Below, one piece after another: positions 30,410 through 40,525 of a DNA stretch of 64,000 bases (position 1 is the first letter of the stretch; each line of letters starts with the position of its first letter). Made by a program: the position numbers and the translations under genes. Below the pieces are notes generated by a model, which was not told the DNA's origin, searched no databases, and was given only the letters and a program-made list of their open reading frames with translations. The stretch comes from Paramyrothecium sp. XJ0827 (lineage: Eukaryota > Ascomycota > Sordariomycetes > Hypocreales > Stachybotryaceae), in the NCBI GenBank assembly GCA_020881915.1, contig JAJFPB010000009.1, positions 1,612,001 to 1,676,000 on the forward strand, written 5' to 3'.

Positions 30410-32524
30410 ATGCGTTCAAGTCATGCAGACCTCTGTCAGTCACACTGGCTAGCTCTCAGATCATATCGTGGCGGGTCACGCAAGGTTACTCTCGACGGTC
30501 AGACTTTGACACTTGCCGACCTCATCGCTGTATCTTCTTATGGGGCCGATGCAGTTCTCACAAGTGATGCGGATGTTCTCCATAATATTGAACAAAGCGT
30601 TGCAGTGCTCGAAAAGCGTTTGAAGGATGGTAGAACCATATATGGCGTCACTACAGGATATGGAGGAAGCGCTGATGTTCGAACAATGGATACAAGCTCA
30701 CTGCAAAGCTCACTGGTACAACACCTAAATGTGGGAATTTTGTTGCCATCAGACAAAGGGCAGTCCTCTCCGGATGAACGACAGGGCTCTACGTCTCACT
30801 GGCAGGCATCCAAACCCCACGCGCTGCCGGATTCAGTTGTCAGAGGCATGATGCTTGTGCGGTGTAATTCCCTGGCACGAGGCCATTCAGGTGTCCGCAT
30901 TCAAGTAATCAACACCATCCTTCAGCTGCTGGCGAACCGTGCTACACCTGTAGTGCCCCTGCGGGGCAGCATTTCTGCGTCAGGAGATTTATCGTCTCTC
31001 TCTTACATTGCAGGAGCCTTGGAGGGAAACCCAGATATTTACATGCGAATGGGCCATGGTACCACCCAAGTGATGAGCGCGGATCAGGCACTCAAGCACC
31101 TGCACCTCGAGCCTATAAAGCTCCAAGCGAAGGAAGGTCTCGGCATCACGAACGGAACAGGAACCAGTACTTCTGCGGCCGCTTTGGCGTTGCACGAAGC
31201 TCATAACCTAGCCGTCTTGTCTCAGATCCTCACGGCCATGTCTACCGAGGCCATGCTTGGTCGAAAGCAGAACTACGCACCCTTCATTTCTGCTTGTCGT
31301 CCGCATACTGGACAGATCGAGGTTGCCAGGAATATACTCGGACTCCTTGCAGGCTCTGAATTAGTGTCAATCGAGGAACCTGAAACTGTCGGCTTAGCGC
31401 AGGATCGATACCCTCTTCGTACGGCACCGCAGTGGCTTGGGCCGCTTTTGGAGAACCTCGTATTAGCGGATCACCAACTGCGCACAGAGTTGAACAGCAC
31501 AACAGACAACCCTCTCATTGACATTATGAGTGAATCCATACATCACGGTGGCAATTTCCAAGCCGCCTCAATCACTTCTGCAATGGAGAAAGTCACGTCT
31601 TCCATGCAACTGATGGGCAAGCTCATGTTTGCACAGTGTTCTGAGATCCTCGACACCAATTTGAACAGGAATTTGCCTCCTAACCTAGCAGTGGATGATC
31701 CAAGCACCTCATTTACGATGAAGGGCTTTGACGTCAATATGGCTGCTTATATGTCGGAGCTTGCATACATTGCCAATCCTATTTCTACCCACGTGCAGAG
31801 CGCAGAGATGAACAATCAGTCTGTCAATTCATTGGCTTTGGTTTCGTCGAGAGTTGCGCTTGAGGCTGTCGAAGTCCTGTCTCTCATGTCCGCTACGTTC
31901 ATCTATGTCTTATGCCAGGCCTTAGATCTGCGGTGTCTGCAGCTTGAGTTTGAAAAGGTTGCAAACCCGGCTATCTGCGAGCTCACCGCGGACTGCTTCA
32001 ATGACTTTGTCCCAGCCCAGGCAATTGAACACTTCTGTGACATTGTTTCCAAACAAGTGATAGGAAGATGGCTCAAAGCCCGCCACTTGGACTTGGCGCA
32101 CAGGGGCCAGCATGCGGCACGACAGACGTCGAGCATCGTGATGCAAGAAGTTGGGAGGCTTTATGATCCAGAAAATGCCTGCAATGCTGGTGACTTGGTT
32201 CTCGCAGTTGAAAGGTTCTGCGACCGAGTTGGAAGAAAAGCCTCCGAGCTATACTCCCGAACGAGGGATGAATTCATGACCCAGCCCTCTACGCCGTCTT
32301 ACCTGGGAACTGCGTCGCTGTTAATCTACGAGTTTGTGCGTTACAAACTATCCATACCAATGCACCGTGGGCTTGTTGACCACCCACCATTGGCGGCGGC
32401 CAATCACGGTGATCATAAAGCAGGCAAAATACTTGGAACGATGGCTGCAGATATATACGTCTCGATCAGAGATGGGAGGATGCATGACGTGCTGATGGCA
32501 TGTATGGAGGCCATTCATTTCTGA
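30410..32524 (+). CDS. Aromatic amino acid ammonia-lyase (PAL/TAL)
   Basis: The enzyme removes ammonia from Phe or Tyr to give cinnamate or p-coumarate. A single exon of 704 aa starts at ATG 30410; the frame continues upstream only to a GTG at 30314. The MIO cofactor triad A190-S191-G192 lies in GSISASGDLSSLSYIAG. The catalytic Tyr78 is in TIYGVTTGYGG, and STTDNPLID is also conserved. The length and the extended C-terminal region match eukaryotic PAL, not the roughly 510-aa histidine ammonia-lyase. The substrate switch position reads H105-L106 (VQHLNVG). Plant PAL has Phe-Leu there, bacterial TAL His-Leu, and yeast-type PAL/TAL His-Gln. This predicts acceptance of Tyr, perhaps as the main substrate. 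It is divergent from the A-T-R reductase with a 0.8-kb shared promoter. Confidence 0.94.
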   Translation: MRSSHADLCQSHWLALRSYRGGSRKVTLDGQTLTLADLIAVSSYGADAVLTSDADVLHNIEQSVAVLEKRLKDGRTIYGVTTGYGGSADVRTMDTSSLQSSLVQHLNVGILLPSDKGQSSPDERQGSTSHWQASKPHALPDSVVRGMMLVRCNSLARGHSGVRIQVINTILQLLANRATPVVPLRGSISASGDLSSLSYIAGALEGNPDIYMRMGHGTTQVMSADQALKHLHLEPIKLQAKEGLGITNGTGTSTSAAALALHEAHNLAVLSQILTAMSTEAMLGRKQNYAPFISACRPHTGQIEVARNILGLLAGSELVSIEEPETVGLAQDRYPLRTAPQWLGPLLENLVLADHQLRTELNSTTDNPLIDIMSESIHHGGNFQAASITSAMEKVTSSMQLMGKLMFAQCSEILDTNLNRNLPPNLAVDDPSTSFTMKGFDVNMAAYMSELAYIANPISTHVQSAEMNNQSVNSLALVSSRVALEAVEVLSLMSATFIYVLCQALDLRCLQLEFEKVANPAICELTADCFNDFVPAQAIEHFCDIVSKQVIGRWLKARHLDLAHRGQHAARQTSSIVMQEVGRLYDPENACNAGDLVLAVERFCDRVGRKASELYSRTRDEFMTQPSTPSYLGTASLLIYEFVRYKLSIPMHRGLVDHPPLAAANHGDHKAGKILGTMAADIYVSIRDGRMHDVLMACMEAIHF

Positions 32525-33518
32525 TGACAAGTGTAGCAGGACTTTTAGGATATGTGCTACTCTTTCTTAGCCTGTGTCATTTTCTTCTTAGTATATGAGT
32601 CAGGTTTTTGTAAATTAAATTTGAGACCTAGAACGATAAATGGCAAGATATTTAATGCGTAGCCATAAGGTGTGAAAATCTTCTATTTATTTTCGTTGCA
32701 TAAGATAGTGCATAGCAGTTGTCCTTACCGTCTATTTCTTGAATTCATGTACATATTTCCTGAAAGGTAAATTGCAAATGGAAGGAATGATTTCTTACGA
32801 AGCCGAGCAGCTTCATTCCATGTATTCGCGTCTCCCAGTGTGCCAATGTAAGTATACGAAAGAGCAGGTAATTTGCAAGGTAAGACCCATAGAAGAAATC
32901 ATAGAGACATTTCTTTCTGCAAACAGTCATTCACTATGGGCTATGCTCATGTCAAAACATGCCCGATGTCCTATCAGCATACATTGAAAGGTCATAACCA
33001 GGTCGAAAGGCATTATTGACTCGAGATCATTCAATTATGTTGTCTGCCTTGCTTATTTCTGAGCAGTCCAACAAAACGAATACGTGTAGATACAATTCGC
33101 AATCAGAAAGATTTACAGAGCAAATTAGACGGCCATCGCCTCTTCCTTCCCTTTTCCCACATCCAAATAGATGATTGAACGGCAGACAATTTGACTTGAA
33201 GTTGATAACAAGTGTATATCCTGAGACAGGCCTTTGCAAGAAATCGTCAGTGCTGCGATGTTTCGAGTCGTGGGGAAGGCCCCAGTTAATATCAATTAGG
33301 GGATTAGGCGCACATGGCAGGGCATTTTTGTCAGCGGAATGAGAGGTGAGCGGGGTTGGTGGTTCCTTGACCGTCTGTAGGTAATCTGCCAAACAACCAT
33401 TCTATTCCAAAACGACGTCTCCATGCCCATCACAGTTTCCGGCTGGCACTTGATCGCGATCTCTGCCAAGCAAACGCAACCTGTTGCCAACCAGTACAAG
33501 CTTGATGGTTATAGCACC
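32525..33518. other. Intergenic region, 1.0 kb, no supported gene
   Basis: This is AT-richer DNA with only short frames on both strands (for example 32739-32987 and 33027-33392), none with a motif. It holds the lyase terminator and the SDR promoter. Confidence 0.45.
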
Positions 33519-34505
33519 ATGTGGAGTCTGCTATCTGCTATCTGGTCCCAGTGTTACCCTCCAGAGCCGGCATTCACGCAAAAGGACGTTGGACCGGGCA
33601 CGCAGCAGGGCAGAGTCTTCATCATCACTGGGGGAAGTGCGGGCATTGGCTTCAACTTGGTCAAGCTTCTTTACCCCACCGGAGCCACCATCTACATCGC
33701 TGGGCGCTCGCTACAAAAGATTCAGGCTGCAATTGACGAGGTCACCACTGTTTCGGGTGCTTCTCCCGCCCCAGAGACCCCAGCAACCCTTAGGGCTCTT
33801 GTCTTGGATCTCTCCGACCTAAGAACCATCAAACCAGCGGCCGCTATTGTGGCTGCGCAGGAATCGCGGCTTGATATCATTTGGCACAATGCTGGCGCAG
33901 GGCACCGTCCGGGTAGCGTGACAAAGCAAGGATTAGAGGCACATGTTGGCAGCTACTGTGTTGCTCCGCTGCTCCTCACACAGGAGCTGCTTCCCCTGCT
34001 CCAAAATGCAGCCAAAACCTCTCCTCGCGACAGTGTCCGTGTCGTCTGGACAGGTTCCGTTCAGATTGAAGCGTCTTCACCTGTGGGCGGTGTCGATTTC
34101 GCCCGGATAGAGCAGCCGACTACAGTTCAAGATGTCGAATATGCCGCGTCAAAAGTGGGTAATTGGTTCCTCGCCATTGAAGGGGCGTCACGTTGGGGCC
34201 GTGACGGCATCATAAGCGTGTGTGAGAATCCCGGCAACTTGAACACGAAAATTTTCGACACGGAACACTGGCTCTGGGTTACCTTTCTGAGGACCTTCAT
34301 TTTACATGACCCCAAGCTCGGCGCTTACAGTCTCCTTTTTGCTGGCTTTTCGCCCGAAGTGAACGAGGCCAACAACGGCGCTTATATCTGGCCATGGGGC
34401 AGGATAAACCCTCCTGCGAGACCTGATGTGATACAAGCCGTTGCAGATAGCAAGCCCGCTTTGTTCTGGCAATGGTGCGAAGACACCTGGAGAAGATTGG
34501 TTTGA
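33519..34505 (+). CDS. Short-chain dehydrogenase/reductase (retinol dehydrogenase-like)
   Basis: A single exon encodes 328 aa from ATG 33519 (MWSLLSAIWSQCYPPEPAFTQ); an in-frame ATG at 33423 would add 32 residues, but the chosen start fits the PxPxFTEKDV opening common in this group. The Rossmann motif TGGSAGIG lies near residue 40. IWHNAGAG (the NAG motif), WTGSVQ with the catalytic Ser, YAASK with Tyr and Lys, and NPGNLNT follow in order. A C-terminal IWPWGR ... WQWCEDTWRRL ending is typical of fungal light-induced or retinol-dehydrogenase-like SDRs. The enzyme interconverts an alcohol and a carbonyl with NAD(P)H. It lies 1 kb downstream of the ammonia-lyase on the same strand and could reduce the aldehyde made by the A-T-R enzyme. 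That link is inferred from position only. Confidence 0.9.
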   Translation: MWSLLSAIWSQCYPPEPAFTQKDVGPGTQQGRVFIITGGSAGIGFNLVKLLYPTGATIYIAGRSLQKIQAAIDEVTTVSGASPAPETPATLRALVLDLSDLRTIKPAAAIVAAQESRLDIIWHNAGAGHRPGSVTKQGLEAHVGSYCVAPLLLTQELLPLLQNAAKTSPRDSVRVVWTGSVQIEASSPVGGVDFARIEQPTTVQDVEYAASKVGNWFLAIEGASRWGRDGIISVCENPGNLNTKIFDTEHWLWVTFLRTFILHDPKLGAYSLLFAGFSPEVNEANNGAYIWPWGRINPPARPDVIQAVADSKPALFWQWCEDTWRRLV

Positions 34506-35775
34506 AACATGGTAAGGAAGGTGAGCCTGTCTGGTTGCATCGGCTTAGGAACAGGTCCTCCGTATCGGCATGGACAGACAAGGGTCTCGGTCAAGCTATC
34601 GTTCCATCCGCCGGAAATCTTGATTTAGATGCACATCCGATGACCCTGACGTTAAGCAATATCAGGATATGTGTTTCCTTGGCAAATGAAGGAGGGGGTG
34701 TCTGTTGAGTCGAGTCGATCCGGACGTTGCATGAAGAGAGGGTGTATCGAACGGATTGTGGAGGGTTGCATTCTTTGGATGGGTATCCTTGCTACGTAGA
34801 CTCGGTAAGAAGTTCCAATACTACACCAAATATTGCCAAGCTGAGACCATGCATTCGTCGTGGCGGCCTTCACTACCTGGCAAGATGCATGCATGAAAGT
34901 GTACCCTTGTTTCCCCAGTACCTTCGCAACCCTGCTGAGCCACTTTTATCTGGATGGCTGGCTCTTCCTTCGGAAAGTTTTGGTCTTAAACATGGTTGCA
35001 TGTCCGCCTGGCATTGCATGTCGGCTGACTGCATGAGCTGTGGGATTATGGTAGTATTTTAAACGGATGGCTGCGACAACTTCGCCCCATTCAGCTCATT
35101 GCCTGCCAGGATGGCATGATATGACGTGTGTTTGGGCAGATTAATTTAGTTCAGAATGCAACACAAAGCAGGGCGATTTTAGTGCCCTTTAGACCGAGAT
35201 GTGAGTCGTGCCGTGCCATGATCGTTGCATGCATGCCCAACCTCGAATTATTGAATTGAGCATGTGCCCTAGATGCCCGGGTGTAGCCCTTTCCGGACAC
35301 CTCGTATAGACCATGCCACTATGACGCGATTGAGGAGGATCTTTCCAAGAGAGTGCTCGTTTTATTCCTCCTTCCACATGTCTGTGCGTAGAATGCCTGA
35401 CCGGCATCGGATGGGAAGAAAATCAGACGCATGGGACCCTCTAGGAGCGGACTAGGAAGTGCGTTACTATGGGGCTGCGTAGAATGATGATCATGATGTC
35501 TTGCGGAGATTCACTCCAGCTCTGATGTTTACAAGCCTAACCTCTGATGTTTGGATATATCTTTGCCTAGGACGAAGATAGCATTTTGAGACCCGGTTAG
35601 GTTTCTGTGTGGCAGTTCGTTGCGCCAGTCGTGGCACATTTCTTGCTGTGCTTGACAGTAATTATATTGGTTAACTTAGTAATTTATTCTCCCAGTGACA
35701 GTAAATTTCGAATTATTATTCTATCTCGAGGAGTGCGTACTTAATTGATCTATACAATTTCAAGCAAATTAGTCC
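34506..35775. other. Intergenic region, 1.3 kb, no supported gene
   Basis: Several short frames on both strands lack motifs. Short ATGCATG-type strings recur (about 34885-34895, 35225-35237). From about 35650 the DNA turns AT-rich before the 3' end of the next gene. Confidence 0.45.
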
Positions 35776-38246
35776 CTACTCCTGGTTCTGGGCACTCTGG
35801 AGTGCCGACAAAACCATGGAGAAAAACAAGATGATAGAAAGAAACATGCCTAATCGATATTTGCGAACGATTTTACTCTCATGAATTTCCAGCCATTCCT
35901 TTAAACTCCACAATGATGAAACAACCATGCAACCAGCAAAAACTACCCAAGAAGCAGAGAGGATTTCGCTTAGCAGCGCTCCGGTAAGACTGCTGACCCA
36001 TCTCGAGCAGGATAAAGCGCTCGTAAGGTAAAAGAGCTTGAAAGCTCTTCTTGATAGTATGGAATCATGTTTGTCTTTTGTGATAAGCCTGTCTTCCCAG
36101 GCTTTGTCAAGATCCATGAAGCGAGCCATGACCACGAGATACTTGTAATAATTGATCCAAGAAGCCCGCGCGAGTGGCACAGCACCCATGCGAAGGGCAA
36201 ATATCGATAACCGAGAAGAGCCACCTATCGAAGTATCACAGAATGCGCTCTGGATACGTGACAATATGTACCGAGCTGGTTCAGAACTCAAAGGATTCCA
36301 GAACCATATTGAAGCGACTGTCGTCGTGAAGATCACGAGTTGGAGTTTCACGTCATTTCGCTGCACAACAAGCTGGAAACCCCATTTGAACTTGCCTGAT
36401 TCATCGTCCTCAGTGCCTGCTTCTGTTGTCATCATCTGCACCAGCTCAGGCAGTTGATGTGGAGCGCGTTCTTCGAAATACTGGAGCATAAGATGGACAC
36501 CCCGTTTCATAGCATCGGAGTCTTCTGCAGGTGTTTGTTCAATTCAATCAAAGGCTCCAGCTGTCGGGTCATTTCCTGGACATTCTCGGCTGTAATCTTC
36601 CTTATCCAGGCGTCAAGTTGAGCTGCTTCGGCGGGAACATCGAGGTCTCCGGATTTTCTTCTTTGTATACCGAGCTGGGGTTCAATTATAGGATCAACTG
36701 GTGCTGGCTGTGTATCGAGAACCTGGCCATAATCCTGGTTCGAAAATTTCTTGCTCGAATTACTGTTTTCGTCGTCTTCCTTTGTATCATTGTAGCTGGT
36801 ATTACTGGCTCCTCTCTTATCCCCGATCAACCTTCCTTCCTGCAGCAACTCTGTCCAAGTTCTGTAACCGGCTTTCGCGGAGCCTGCGTTATCTTTTGAC
36901 CGAATGATCTAGAGAATATGAGTAAAGAAGCGATCGACGTAGGCAGTTGGATGAGACTTGTAAAAGTACATACCGGCACCGCCTTTACACCAGCCATTTC
37001 ATAACACAAAAGGTAAGAAAGCCATGACTGGTTCTTCCCATAGGCCGCTTTGAAGTCTCTCGTGGACCAGTTAGGTCCAACTAGATTCCGTGTCCACTTG
37101 ACATCATCGAGATTTGTTGGCGAAGAGGCCAGGGCTAGGTATGTCGCGCGAGCGTCCTGGCCGGAAAAAGTACCAAGTTGTCGCGATTGAACATGATTTA
37201 GCTCTGGTATCCATCCACCAGGCACTTGAAGTTGGCTTGCTCGATCAACGTAGGCTTTGTACTATTCTTGAGTCAATAACCGTGCTGCCTTGATTTCCAT
37301 ATGTACTATCAGCACTTACGCCTCGCCAGAGAGATAAGCCAGGGTCGTAGAGCGCTCTTGGGATCTGTATGTAGATGGCAGCGGATCCGTTTCCTTTGGA
37401 GTTGACAGCATTTACAAGCTGTTTCACCAAAAGGAGGGTGTCATCGCTCTTCGTTTGAATTGACTCCAAGTCGAGCTCGACCATTCCAAGGGATGTGTGC
37501 AGCTGATCAAATTGAACAGAATGCTGTGCAAGGCATGCAATGATCTCTTCTTGTCCTCCCGTTTGCATGGAGTTCAGATTCAATTCTAGGTTCCGCGTTT
37601 GTTGACGTATTTGTTGCCCTAAGTTGTTATGCATCTGCCGATTTTCATCCCGGGTGTCCAGTTGTAGCTTTTTGATGCTGTGAGTTAGACCGAGCTGGCT
37701 ATTTCCAATCTTACTATAGACGTGTTAGTCGAAACAATCAGGACGTGGTGCAGGACAGGGAGTTACCAACAGAGATTGCTCGACCATGTCCATTGTGCGC
37801 TCAGCAATGCATAACCTCAATTCGTTTTTGTGCGTTTCCAGCCTTTTCTTCATCTTTTCAATCCGCGCTTCCTTTCTTAATGCCCGAAACACCATCTTCA
37901 TACTCGACACCGCATGCCCACTACCGCTACTGGAGCTTGGTGCATTTTTAGGTAGCAAGGATTGGTAGATCTGCAGTAGTTCTTTGCAATCTTCTATGCA
38001 ACGGTCGATTGCAACGCTCAGCGACTCATTGTGGGCATTCCCAGGCTCAACGCCCTCTGACTGCCTCGCTTTGAGGGCCTGAATCCATCCCGAAAACTCG
38101 TCGACAATGGACTGGCATTCTTTCAAGTCCTTGGGCAGATCACCCTGTGCTTCGTGGATTTGCTTGGCAAGCTTCGCTAGTTTAATGCTGCAATCAAGAA
38201 AGGTGATGATACTGCTAGATAGACCGGCTACTGTCGCCGGGTCCAT
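35776..38246 (-). CDS. HeLo-like/STAND N-terminal domain membrane protein, probable frameshift
   Basis: Exons 38246-37767, 37709-37320, 37261-36974 and 36908 to about 36510 join in phase; introns are 57, 58 and 65 nt. The last part, 36510-35776, lies in another frame. The start MDPATVAGLSSSIITFLDCSIKLAKLAKQ is the fungal N-terminal fold found in front of STAND/NACHT proteins. Two coiled-coil-like regions follow, then a conserved block ending in LEPLIELNKHLQKTPML. There the frame meets TGA, while the natural continuation (KRGVHLMLQYFEERAPHQLPELV) is one base out of register. Splicing cannot repair this without deleting the conserved block. The C-terminus has three hydrophobic segments, including WVVFAGCMVVSSLW and LGMFLSIILFFSMVL. 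The function is unknown; a single-base deletion (lesion or assembly error) is the simplest reading. Confidence 0.72.
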
Positions 38247-38539
38247 GACTTTGCGTATAGCCTCCTGGCGACGCTCTCACTATCGGCGTTTGTTAAGATG
38301 TCGCGACGACTAAACAACTCCAGCTCCAGCTGAGGGTGGATAAGCAAGCCCTAGGCCAGTCTGGCATCAATAGAACACCGCCACGTTGCTACCACCCCTG
38401 CATGCCATACTCTATATTTAGTAGCAAAGAAATCAACCCCCTATCACGTGGTGTGTATGTGATCATGCCTTTGCAGTCTCAAGGAAATTGAAGCGCTGGC
38501 CCCTCAGCGAGCACACTTTTATCAACTCATCTACCCGAA
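38247..38539. promoter_or_regulatory. Short divergent promoter region
   Basis: Only 293 bp separate the ATG of the HeLo-like gene (minus) from that of the Pom33-like gene (plus), so the promoters must overlap. The sequence includes CACGTG at 38445, a possible bHLH/bZIP site. Confidence 0.4.
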
Positions 38540-39383
38540 ATGGCGTCTCCTCAGGCCTCACAAATCAGACCATACAAATACCAAACCCACTTCATCTGGT
38601 TTATCGGGTATCTGGGTTCGTTAAGCTCGACAATTCTCTTCTGTTTTTCTATGAAAGATGTCTACTACACTGCCCATTTCCTTGCAGTCTCTATCTCGTA
38701 TTTAATAGTGGTCCACCGAGGATTTCGGCCAGTATATAGGGCAGGGGAAGAAATAACATGGAGGTCGTTGTTAACTAGCCAAGATGTACAATATGTAGGT
38801 CAGTTCACCTCGGCCCGAACGCAAAACCCAGTCATCTAGCTTGATGTCCTAACTAACACCCAACGATAAGTCACATCGCTTGTCTTCGCAACCTTTGGAA
38901 ATGTATTCGGCGCAATCATACCAAATACAACATACGCCGTGTTCCACATATTAACTTACACTCGCTCAAATCTCCTCGCTGCCGCCAGAAACGACATAGC
39001 GGACGCGGTGAAAAAGTCCATTGCTGCGTTTGTAAAAGGCAGGTATGATCAAGCCATGGTATTCGTGTCTTTCGTTGAGTTCCTGGTTAGAAATTGTGGG
39101 ACGTGTGGGTCTGCTACAAAGGAATACGTGGATCCTGTTAGTCATGTATACAGCCTTCTTGAGAATCAGATTGTCCCAAAGCACCAGCACGCAGGAAGCT
39201 TTGGTGGAAATAACGAGTCGAATCGATTCGCGATTAGGGTCTGATGACTCACCAAGGTGGCTTGGAGACAGTTGGGAGAGTCTGAAGTCCTTGGGTACAC
39301 AAATTATAGAGGTTACCGATTTGTTGGGGTATACGACAGACACAGAAACAAACCCAGCGGGAGAGAAGGAGAAGAACCAGTGA
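38540..39383 (+). pseudogene. Pom33/TMEM33-like membrane protein, apparent +1 frameshift
   Basis: Pom33/TMEM33 proteins are multi-pass proteins of the ER and nuclear envelope linked to nuclear pore distribution. Exon 1 (38540-38798) encodes MASPQASQIRPYKYQTHFIW with hydrophobic segments. A 72-nt intron (38799-38870, donor GTCAGT, branch CTAACTAAC) leads to VVTSLVFATFGNVFGAI and the family hallmark AVFHILTYTRSNLL, then YDQAMVFVSFVEFLV. At about 39090 homology moves to the next frame (EIVGRVGLLQRNTW ... LLVMYTAFLRIRLSQS ... ITSRIDSRL), which runs to TGA 39381-39383. The original frame goes on with unlike sequence to 39244. One extra A near 39091 explains the switch. The alternatives are an assembly error or a decayed paralogue. 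The product would be about 250 aa if the frame were intact. Confidence 0.65.
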
Positions 39384-40454
39384 TTCTGCTGTTTAGAGAA
39401 TGAGTTCCTAGTACTGAGAAAAGCCGTCTTTCCTATCTATCTTGCGGGAGAGCAGTCTGGGATTCCTCAGTTCACCACATGGCATGCATATCCAGACAGA
39501 TCTATTTATTGGACTCCGATGGCTTTAGTGTTTATTTCACTTAGTAGGATTGAGCGTGTTTACCCATTTTTGCAGTGTGTAAATGCAGGTGAGAAGTCTA
39601 GAACTTAGAACTTCTCTCCACAGCTCGACGCACCAAAAAAGCCTCTTGAAGGGGCCCAGTTTTGTGATCCATTCTTGACTTCCTTACCTCGTCAAACTTC
39701 CAGCCAATCGGTGGCCGAATTCCAGCATCATGGAATCTTCTGTTGAGGCAAAATCTCTTCATCGTTGCACCTCACGTCAATCTTATAGTGTCCACGTGTC
39801 TCTCAGAAGTGTGATTGCATGGGTGCTAGGTTGCAGTGGTCTTCTCTTGATAGCTTGCTGGAGAGGTTGCACATTATTTATCTCGTTGCCCGTCATAACG
39901 TGCAGCTAGTCGCTGAGGAAATACTAGCACGCTCAGCCCAAGAAAAGTTCGCTATGATGCGTCGCAATCATGGTAGAAGATTGGTGAAACTTGGGGGAGA
40001 TACAGCAGCCATAAGGGCCACTCAACGACTATCAAGATGTGGCTCATCTTCTGCGGAGTCGCAAATTTGGTGTCCACAATAAATGTAGCAGCCCCTGAAT
40101 GACATCTCGGCAAGATCGAAGCAGGCAAGGGGGATATGTCTTTGATCGGCGGGGAATGGGCCGCTAAAGCGAACGCGTCGTTCAACAATAACCCGAGAGG
40201 ATGCCGGAGCCGAGATCCCGTCACTGCTTCGATTAGGAAGGATCCATAAACGGAATAATGTGCCGTATAATTTCCACATATCAACACCAATTTGGCTGCG
40301 CTATTGACCCTAACTCCTCAGCTCCTCAGAGCGAACATGGATTCCCCAGAGGCCAGACGTGGTCTAATGTACAGGCGGATTGCAGTCTGCAAGGCCCCAG
40401 ATTTACCCCAACATGAACACGTGGGGTTGAGCATGATATGTCGGTGTTTGATGT
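39384..40454. other. Intergenic region, 1.1 kb, no supported gene
   Basis: Short frames on both strands (for example 39819-40082 and 39952-40290) lack motifs. This region carries the promoter of the lyase gene at its right end. Confidence 0.45.
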
Positions 40455-40463
40455 TATATAAAA
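40455..40463 (+). promoter_or_regulatory. TATA box of the rhamnogalacturonan lyase gene
   Basis: TATATAAAA stands about 70 bp upstream of the ATG at 40526, a good core-promoter position. It suggests a strongly inducible gene, as is usual for secreted pectin enzymes. Confidence 0.55.
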
Positions 40464-40525
40464 AGGGCTAAAACGCCAAGCCGCTGGCGCCAGTTAGTCT
40501 TTTGGACAGCTCGAAGACCCTAAAG

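Noticed and set aside
30410..32524. Assignment of the lyase as histidine ammonia-lyase
   Set aside because: The 704-aa length and extended C-terminal region fit PAL/TAL; the switch position is His-Leu, whereas histidine lyases, as I recall, carry Ser-His.
34727..35062. 111-codon plus-strand frame downstream of the SDR
   Set aside because: Cys/His-rich without a metal-binding spacing, and no homology I recognise.
36535..36591. 57-nt intron (GTCCAG ... CTGCAG) that would repair the HeLo-like gene frame
   Set aside because: The donor is poor, there is no good branch site, and it would remove a conserved coding block.
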